Shown: piece by piece, positions 58,619 through 64,000 of the stretch
Position numbering within the stretch: the first letter of the stretch is position 1
Layout of the letters: the number at the start of each line of letters is the position of its first letter
Notes under the pieces: model-generated
Database searches by the model: none
Told to the model about the DNA's origin: nothing
The model's input: the letters and a program-made list of their open reading frames with translations, nothing else
From: Caballeronia sp. Lep1P3
GTDB taxonomy: Bacteria; Pseudomonadota; Gammaproteobacteria; Burkholderiales; Burkholderiaceae
Direction: 5' to 3'
NCBI RefSeq assembly: GCF_022879595.1
Contig: NZ_CP084265.1
Location: forward strand, 1,054,001-1,118,000
Length of the DNA stretch: 64,000 nt
Made by a program: the position numbers and the translations under genes

Positions 58619-60606
58619 GCGGCTTGCTCCTGCGTTACGTGAAGGACGTTGGAATCGAGCGCGCTCGCGCGCGCATCGCGCCATGCGGCGATCAGGGTCT
58701 CGAAGGTGCGCCGCACGCGCGCGATGAGTTCGTCGTCGCCGATCTCGCCCGCGAGCCATGCATGGCTCGGCTCATGAAAGATCGTGCGCCCGACCGTGAA
58801 GCCCTTGCATGTCTTCGACGATGCGGCCGCCCTGAAGCCGTCGCGCAGTTGATCGACGTTCGCCGACAGCCCGAGCAGCACCACGCCGCGGCAATACGGA
58901 TCGCGTTCGGCAAGCAAGGCATCGATGGCTTGCCATTGCGTCGCGCTCATCGGTTCGAGCTTCCACCACTCGGGGTATAACTGAAGGTTATAGAGGCGCT
59001 TGATCGCGCGATACACCGTGTCGTCGTGAACGGGCGGCCCGTTCTTCGGAACGATCACTTCGAGCAGCAGTTCGTGCCCGCTTGCCTGCACCGCGTCGTA
59101 AAGCGCGCGCAATTGCGCTTCCTGTTCGAGCCGCAATTCATGCGGATGGTCCGGGTGATAGTGCACGAGGCACTTCACGATATGCTCGCGCGGCCATTCG
59201 ATCAGCGTCGTGCCGATCGAGCGGCCACGATCGAACACGAGCGGCATCGAGCCGGGCAATTCCACCGGCCTGCCGATCCACCATGCACGCTTCGACGCGC
59301 GATTGAGCGCGTCCTGTCCATAGCGGTCGTCGATCAGAACGCCGATGCGCCCGGCAAGCCCGAGCGCTTCCTCGGTCTGTGCGACTGCATCGACGAACAG
59401 GTTCTTCAGCGTCGAAATGCGCGCCTCGCTTGCGCCTGTCTGCTGCGCGAGTTCGAAGAACTGATTGCGATGATCGAACGCGAAGCCGAGCACTTCATCC
59501 CATTGCTTGCGCGGCGGGCTCACGCGATGCAGGCGCGCGAGCGTCGCGTCGAGATCGGGACGGCACATGCGTGCAGCATCCTCGTTCGCGGCGGCGAGAA
59601 AGTAGTCGAGTTCGGCTTGCGTCGGCATTGCGGGCGCGCAGCCGTGTCGCGAAACGACGAGCGCGCCGCACGCATTCGCCGCGCGCGCGCAGGCTTCGAG
59701 CGGTTCGTCGCGCAGCCATCCGGAGAGAAAGCCCGACGCGAACGCATCGCCTGCGCCGAGCACGTTCAACACTTCGACTTCGACGCCGCCGTGAACGGGC
59801 GCATCGTCGATGGATGCAGGCACCGCGCCTTCGATGATCGAGCAGCCGAGCGGCCCGCGCTTGACGACGAGCGTCGCGCTCGTAACGGCACGCACCATCG
59901 TCAGTGCATCGATCAGACGGTCCTTGCCGCCCGCGATGCGAAACTCCTCTTCCGTGCCGATGACGAGATCCATCAACGGCAAGATGCGCTGCAAATGCGC
60001 GGTCACGCCTTCGTTGGCAACGAAGCGCGTCTCGCCGTCGGCCTTGCCGGTCAGCCCCCACAGCACGGGCCGATAGTCGATGTCGAGAATCGTGCGCACG
60101 TGATTGCGCCGCGCATATTCGAGCGCGCGCCGGCTCGTGCGGTTCACCTGTTCGGTCGAGAAGTGGGTGCCGGTAATGAGCAGCGCCTTCGATGACGCGA
60201 TATACGCCTCGTCGAAATCGCTTTCATCGACGGCCATATCCGCGCAGTTCTCGCGATAGAAGACGAGCGGAAACGTATCGCGGTCTTCTATGCCGAGCAG
60301 CACGAGCGCGGTCAGCCGTTCATGATCGATGCGAACGTGGCCGATGTCGCAGCCTTCGCGCTGCAGCGTCTCGGTGAGAAAGCGCCCCATGTGATCGTTG
60401 CCGACGCGCGCGAGCATCGACGACTTCAGTCCGAGCCGCGCGCAGCCGAACGCGATATTCGCCGACGAGCCGCCGAGATACTTTGCAAACGTCGATACGT
60501 CTTCGAGGCGCGCGCCGATCTGCTGCGCATACAGATCGACGGCGAGCCGGCCGAGGCAGATGATGTCGCGTTCTCGATCGGCGGCAAAACGGGAATTCAT
60601 TGGCAT
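58615..60606 (-). CDS. iolC: Fused 5-dehydro-2-deoxygluconokinase / DKGP aldolase (IolC-IolJ type)
   Basis: A 663-residue bifunctional protein. The N-terminal PfkB kinase (about 1-330) phosphorylates 5-dehydro-2-deoxy-gluconate; it has YLGGSSANIAFG, KRGPLGCSI and the catalytic Asp in VLGAGDAFASGF. The C-terminal DUF2090 TIM barrel (about 340-650) is the likely class of aldolase that splits the phosphate to malonate semialdehyde and DHAP, a job done in Bacillus by IolJ. ATG 60606 is favoured by GAGGA 9 nt upstream. iolD overlaps it. Confidence 0.92.
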   Translation of the reverse strand: MPMNSRFAADRERDIICLGRLAVDLYAQQIGARLEDVSTFAKYLGGSSANIAFGCARLGLKSSMLARVGNDHMGRFLTETLQREGCDIGHVRIDHERLTALVLLGIEDRDTFPLVFYRENCADMAVDESDFDEAYIASSKALLITGTHFSTEQVNRTSRRALEYARRNHVRTILDIDYRPVLWGLTGKADGETRFVANEGVTAHLQRILPLMDLVIGTEEEFRIAGGKDRLIDALTMVRAVTSATLVVKRGPLGCSIIEGAVPASIDDAPVHGGVEVEVLNVLGAGDAFASGFLSGWLRDEPLEACARAANACGALVVSRHGCAPAMPTQAELDYFLAAANEDAARMCRPDLDATLARLHRVSPPRKQWDEVLGFAFDHRNQFFELAQQTGASEARISTLKNLFVDAVAQTEEALGLAGRIGVLIDDRYGQDALNRASKRAWWIGRPVELPGSMPLVFDRGRSIGTTLIEWPREHIVKCLVHYHPDHPHELRLEQEAQLRALYDAVQASGHELLLEVIVPKNGPPVHDDTVYRAIKRLYNLQLYPEWWKLEPMSATQWQAIDALLAERDPYCRGVVLLGLSANVDQLRDGFRAAASSKTCKGFTVGRTIFHEPSHAWLAGEIGDDELIARVRRTFETLIAAWRDARASALDSNVLHVTQEQAA

Positions 60607-60618
60607 GGTTGAAAGTCC

Positions 60619-61407
60619 TCAGATCGTCGCGCCTTCGAGTTCGCTGATCATCTTCTGCATTTCCGCGCCGCCCGCCATCATGTCGAGCACTTCGTTCTTC
60701 GTGATGGTGTCCTTCGTGAAGGTGCCCATCGAGCGCCCACGATTGAGCAGCGTGAACGAATCGCCAATGGGATACGCGTGATGCACGTTGTGCGTGATGA
60801 AGATCACGGAGATGCCTTTTTCGCGGGCCTTATGGATGAGCTTCAGCACGTTGAAGCTCTGCTTCACGCCGAGCGCGGCAGTCGGTTCATCGAGGATCAG
60901 CACGCGCGCGCCGAAGTGGATCGCGCGCGCAATCGCGAGACATTGCTTTTCGCCGCCGGACATCGTGCCGATCGGCTGATGCGGATCGCGCACGTTGATG
61001 CCCATTTCCGCGAGCTTCGCGCGAGACGTGTCGGCGGCGAGATCCAGGTCCATCACGCTGAAGAGACCGAAGCGCTTCTTCTGCGGCTCGCGGCCCATGA
61101 AGAAGTTACGGGCAACGGATAACAGCGGCACGAGCGCGAGGTCCTGATACACGGTCGCGATGCCGAGATCGAGCGCTTCTTTCGGCGACTCGAAATGCAC
61201 CGGCTTGCCATCGACGAGATATGCGCCGGAAGAGGGCGCGTGCACCCCGGCGAGCGTCTTGATGAGCGTGGACTTGCCCGCGCCGTTATCCCCGAGCAGG
61301 CAATGCACTTCGCCGCGCTTCAAGCGCAGCGTCACGCCGTTCAGTGCAATGACCTTGCCGAAGAACTTGCTGACATTCTCGAGCGCGAGGATGTTGTCGT
61401 CGTTCAT
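60619..61407 (-). CDS. Sugar/inositol ABC transporter ATPase (single-domain)
   Basis: A 262-residue ATPase with Walker [10 protein letters not shown], signature [13 protein letters not shown], Walker [13 protein letters not shown] and switch His ITHNVHHA. Most CUT2 sugar systems use a ~500-residue double ATPase (RbsA type); this one has only one domain, so it must work as a homodimer, as in the FrcA/fructose-like subgroup. GAGGAG precedes ATG 61407. It sits between the permease and iolC in the operon. Confidence 0.9.
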   Translation of the reverse strand: MNDDNILALENVSKFFGKVIALNGVTLRLKRGEVHCLLGDNGAGKSTLIKTLAGVHAPSSGAYLVDGKPVHFESPKEALDLGIATVYQDLALVPLLSVARNFFMGREPQKKRFGLFSVMDLDLAADTSRAKLAEMGINVRDPHQPIGTMSGGEKQCLAIARAIHFGARVLILDEPTAALGVKQSFNVLKLIHKAREKGISVIFITHNVHHAYPIGDSFTLLNRGRSMGTFTKDTITKNEVLDMMAGGAEMQKMISELEGATI

Positions 61408-61417
61408 AACGTTCTCC

Positions 61418-62587
61418 TCATTGCGCCTGTGACACGCGGCGGCGCACGTAATGATTGAAGAGCACGGCGATGAGAAGCATCACGCCGAGAAACACGCGGA
61501 ACCAGTCGGAACTCACGTTCGTGTATGTGATGCCGATCTGCACGACGCCGAAGATGAGCGCGCCGAAGCACGCGCCGACGACAGATCCGTAACCGCCGGT
61601 GAGTAGCGTTCCGCCGATGACCGCGGCGATGATCGCTTCGAACTCTTTTTGCAAGCCGCGATCGGCCGCCGCCGAACCGATGTCGCACACTTGCAGCACG
61701 GCGAAGAGGCACGAGCAGAACGCAGTGAGCACGAAGAGCGAGATCTTCACGCGCTTGACCGGCACGCCGACGTTCTTCGCGGCGTTCGCATCGCCGCCGA
61801 CCGCGAGAATCCAGTTGCCGTAGCGCGTCTTCGCAAGCACGAACGCGCCGACGGCCGCGAGGACGAGCCACCAGATGATGACCTTCGGAATGCCGGGCAC
61901 GAGCGGCTCGCCGCTGTCGAGCAGTTTGCCGATGCCCATATGCGCGAGCGCAGTGAACACGCCGTGCAATGCGACGCCATGAAAAAGCGTATCGGCGAGC
62001 CAGTCTTTTTGCGCGAGATCGCCGACGCCGGAGATGATCGTGCGGTCCGCGAACATGATCGAGAGTGCGAGCGTCAGGCCGCGCAGGATGAAGAGAAACG
62101 CGAGCGTCACGATGAAGGACGGCAGGCGCGTTCGCATCACGAGATAGCCGTTGAGCGCGCCGAGCAGCATCGAGGCGATGAACGCGAAGAGAATGGCGAG
62201 CGAGATCGGCCAATGAAAATAGACCGATGGCAACGCGACCATCATGCCGGCGAAGCCGATCATCGAGCCGATGGATAAGTCGAACTCACCCGCGATCATC
62301 AAGAGACACGCGCCGACCGCGAGCAGGCCGAGATACGCGGCCACTTGCGACCAGTTCATCACGCCGTCGAGATTGAACATACCCGACGATCCCGCGCCGA
62401 AGCCGAACACGATGAACACCAGCACGGTGCCTGAAATCGCGGCGAATTCCGGCCGGTTCAGCAGATGGCCGAACCACGATTGCCGGCGCACCCGCTCGTC
62501 CGATGGCTTGTCGCGCTCGGCTGCATCATCGGCGCCGTCCTGCTGCGGGTGCGCGTGTGGAGGATAGTGCTTGCCGGCTACGCCCAT
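61418..62587 (-). CDS. Sugar/inositol ABC transporter permease
   Basis: A 389-residue CUT2-family permease with about nine to ten transmembrane segments; a hydrophilic 55-residue N-terminus ([15 protein letters not shown]) precedes the first. The conserved [15 protein letters not shown] and [11 protein letters not shown] coupling segment are present, as is [20 protein letters not shown] 62587 has GAGGAG upstream; the longer frame is rejected. The ATPase starts 10 nt downstream. Confidence 0.9.
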   Translation of the reverse strand: MGVAGKHYPPHAHPQQDGADDAAERDKPSDERVRRQSWFGHLLNRPEFAAISGTVLVFIVFGFGAGSSGMFNLDGVMNWSQVAAYLGLLAVGACLLMIAGEFDLSIGSMIGFAGMMVALPSVYFHWPISLAILFAFIASMLLGALNGYLVMRTRLPSFIVTLAFLFILRGLTLALSIMFADRTIISGVGDLAQKDWLADTLFHGVALHGVFTALAHMGIGKLLDSGEPLVPGIPKVIIWWLVLAAVGAFVLAKTRYGNWILAVGGDANAAKNVGVPVKRVKISLFVLTAFCSCLFAVLQVCDIGSAAADRGLQKEFEAIIAAVIGGTLLTGGYGSVVGACFGALIFGVVQIGITYTNVSSDWFRVFLGVMLLIAVLFNHYVRRRVSQAQ

Positions 62588-62638
62588 GATGGCTCCTCGA
62601 AACTGAAATGCAATGCAGTACCGATGCGTGCGTTCCCG

Positions 62639-62716
62639 CTGCGTCCGCGCACGGACGCAGCAGCAGGTCATGATGGAGAAAAGCGGGCGGACGCGGCTGT
62701 GAAGAGCCGCCGCCCG
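62639..62716 (-). terminator. Two hairpins after the inositol-binding protein gene
   Basis: On the minus strand, a GC-rich stem with a bulge (62716-62705 with 62698-62684) runs into CTTTTCTC (62683-62676), an intrinsic terminator shape. It is followed by a second 9-bp hairpin (62660-62652 with 62647-62639). In this 147-bp gap they may lower expression of the membrane parts relative to the binding protein. Confidence 0.65.
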
Positions 62717-62734
62717 AAGAAGGTCAGCCGTGCT

Positions 62735-63787
62735 TCAACGATACTGCCCGGCGTACTTCACGACCTTGTCGAGATTTTCCTTAGTGATGAAACCCGGTCC
62801 CGAGCGAATGTTCTTCGGCCCATACGAAGGCTGCAAGCCATACGTTTCGAGCCGCGCCTTGAACTTCGGATTGGCTTCGAGAATCTGGCGAATCTTCGCG
62901 GGATCGGTGGTGTGCTCCTTCTTCACGATGGCGAGCACCGCGACCGGAATGTAGCCCTGCAAATACGGCTGCTGGTCGATGGCGAACTTGATCGTGCCGT
63001 CCTTGATCGCCTTCGCGATGTCATCGGAGAAATCGAAAGTCACGAAATAGAGCTTGTTTTGCAGGCCCATTTGCGTCACGGCCTTGAGCGTCGCGGATGC
63101 GGGCGTCGGTCCGAGCGTGAGGATCGCCTGCGTGTCCGGATGATTGCGCAGATACGCCGATACCTTCGACTGAATCTCGGTCGGGTCTTGTCCCGAGTCG
63201 AGCGTCGATGCCTTGTAGTCGATGCCGAGCGCATCCGCGAAACCCTTGCAGCGGTCGAACGACACCGTGTTCGTCGCGAGATGGTTCACGCACAGGAACG
63301 ACTTGATGCCCGCGGCCTTCGCCTTTTCGCCCGCCGCCTTGCCCGCGACGTATTCCGGCTGGCCGATATGCATGATCGCGTTGAGTTGCGCGCTCTGCTC
63401 CTCGGTGCCCGAGTTGATCGTGACGAGCGGAATCTTCTTCGCCGTCACCTTGTTGATCGCGCTCTTCAGCACGTCGAAGTCCGCGATCGTCGTGATGACG
63501 CCGTCGTAATTGCGCGCGGCCGCCTGTTCGATGAGACGCGCCATATCCGCGATGTCGCCGTTGGGCGGATTGCGATAGTCGGTCTGGACGTTGAAGTCCT
63601 CGTCCGCCTGCTTGATCGCGTTCTTGATGGTGTTCCACCACGAGTCCGAGTCCGGCGCGTGGCTGATGAGGACAAAGCGGGCGTCCGGGGCCGCATGCGC
63701 GGGGGACGTCGAGATCAACGCGGCGCTGCACAACGCAGCAGCAGCCGCCAGCGCGCGCAGCGCGGCCCGACCGTTGCAAAGGATCAT
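62735..63787 (-). CDS. Periplasmic sugar (inositol) binding protein
   Basis: A 350-residue periplasmic receptor of the LacI-like/ribose-binding family, first gene of the transporter-iol operon. ATG 63787 (MILCNGRAALRAL) has GGTGGAG upstream; an in-frame GTG 3 codons earlier overlaps that site. The signal peptide is cut near SPAHA (about residue 31). Mature features: SHAPDSDSWWNTIKNAIKQ, NPPNGDIADMARLIEQA and KIPLVTINSG. myo-Inositol as ligand is inferred from the operon. Confidence 0.87.
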   Translation of the reverse strand: MILCNGRAALRALAAAAALCSAALISTSPAHAAPDARFVLISHAPDSDSWWNTIKNAIKQADEDFNVQTDYRNPPNGDIADMARLIEQAAARNYDGVITTIADFDVLKSAINKVTAKKIPLVTINSGTEEQSAQLNAIMHIGQPEYVAGKAAGEKAKAAGIKSFLCVNHLATNTVSFDRCKGFADALGIDYKASTLDSGQDPTEIQSKVSAYLRNHPDTQAILTLGPTPASATLKAVTQMGLQNKLYFVTFDFSDDIAKAIKDGTIKFAIDQQPYLQGYIPVAVLAIVKKEHTTDPAKIRQILEANPKFKARLETYGLQPSYGPKNIRSGPGFITKENLDKVVKYAGQYR

Positions 63788-63873
63788 CGTCTCCACCTAT
63801 CTCGGTTGTTGTCTGGTGTGATCTTTTGATGAGCGGCGCGGCCTTCCAGCGCCATGCGCCGTGCTCACGAGCA

Positions 63874-63902
63874 AGACTAGGTCAGTTTTCGGCGTGTTGC
63901 AA
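63874..63902 (-). promoter_or_regulatory. Promoter of the inositol transport-catabolic operon
   Basis: On the minus strand, TTGCAA (63902-63897) and TAGTCT (63879-63874) with a 17-bp spacer. Predicted leader to the binding-protein ATG is about 80 nt. Confidence 0.5.
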
Positions 63903-63927
63903 TAGGCATTTTATCGGTGCGACAAAT

Positions 63928-63941
63928 GGAAAATGCTTTCC
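63928..63941. promoter_or_regulatory. GGAA-N6-TTCC operator, probable IolR site
   Basis: TGGAAA-ATGC-TTTCCA (63927-63942) is a perfect palindrome and contains GGAA-N6-TTCC, the motif I recall for RpiR-type IolR control of inositol genes in Caulobacter and relatives. It overlaps the -35 (TTTCCA 63937-63942) of a plus-strand promoter whose -10 is a perfect TATAAT at 63961-63966 (18-bp spacing), pointing to a divergent gene beyond the window. It also lies just upstream of the minus-strand iol promoter. Confidence 0.65.
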
Positions 63942-64000
63942 AATTTGCTTGCGGGCTTCCTATAATCGGCTGCACCGGCGACCATTTCGGCGCGCCGACG

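Overview
The window is a stretch of a high-GC beta-proteobacterial chromosome, almost certainly Burkholderiaceae of the Caballeronia/Paraburkholderia type. This rests on gene order (carA-carB-greA, yhbY/rlmE-ftsH-folP-glmM, pstSCAB-phoU-phoB-phoR, ppk/ppx) and on the protein sequences themselves; genus is inference. Coding density is high, there is no CRISPR array, IS element, prophage or integrase, and nearly every gene looks native and intact. Because of the GC bias, long antisense and shifted-frame ORFs are common and have been left out.

Layout. 1-3801: the 3' part of glyoxalase II (gloB), mltD with a clear sigma70 promoter, and an MFS transporter. 3842-9664: carAB (with a ~260-nt leader) followed by a strong terminator placed 25 nt before greA, then a DUF4149 membrane protein. 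9717-15863: yhbY diverging from rlmE, ftsH, folP, glmM. 16072-22814: the phosphate-starvation block pstS-pstC-pstA-pstB-phoU-phoB-phoR, headed by a well-formed Pho box. 22836-28134: ppk1 and ppx, divergent, with an 11-bp-periodic Pho-box array reading toward ppk1, then the ornithine-lipid gene olsB and sixA. 28230-28306: tRNA-Pro(UGG). 28380-31188: small lipoproteins, a degenerate LytM protein, an epimerase and a 28-residue membrane peptide. 31450-32434: uppP and tRNA-Arg(UCU).

32729-43397 is more accessory: a degenerate stand-alone receiver, a CynX/NimT-type exporter with an amidohydrolase under a FadR-family GntR regulator with a striking twin operator, an AcpA-type phosphatase divergent from a di-haem cytochrome c peroxidase with a Pho-box-like element between them, a Nudix hydrolase, an amino-acid binding protein and glnS. 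43721-49872: two glycine-zipper proteins, a CaiB/BaiF CoA-transferase, alaS and threonine aldolase. 49967-55030: a tight operon of iron-type alcohol dehydrogenase, hotfold thioesterase and a branched-chain-type ABC transporter lacking its own binding protein. 55040-63787 (minus strand): a myo-inositol catabolic operon with its ABC transporter (binding protein, permease, ATPase, fused iolC-aldolase, iolD, iolE, iolB), with a GGAA-N6-TTCC palindrome upstream at the right edge.

The strongest theme is phosphate: uptake (Pst), sensing (PhoBR/PhoU), polyphosphate (Ppk/Ppx), phosphorus-free membrane lipid (OlsB), and a secreted phosphatase lie within about 22 kb, with Pho-box-like elements in three intergenic regions. 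I found no clearly undescribed multi-gene system. The most worthwhile leads are regulatory: the pre-greA terminator, the Arg-rich carA leader ORF, the twin FCD operator, the Pho-like site before the peroxidase, and the 28-residue membrane peptide.
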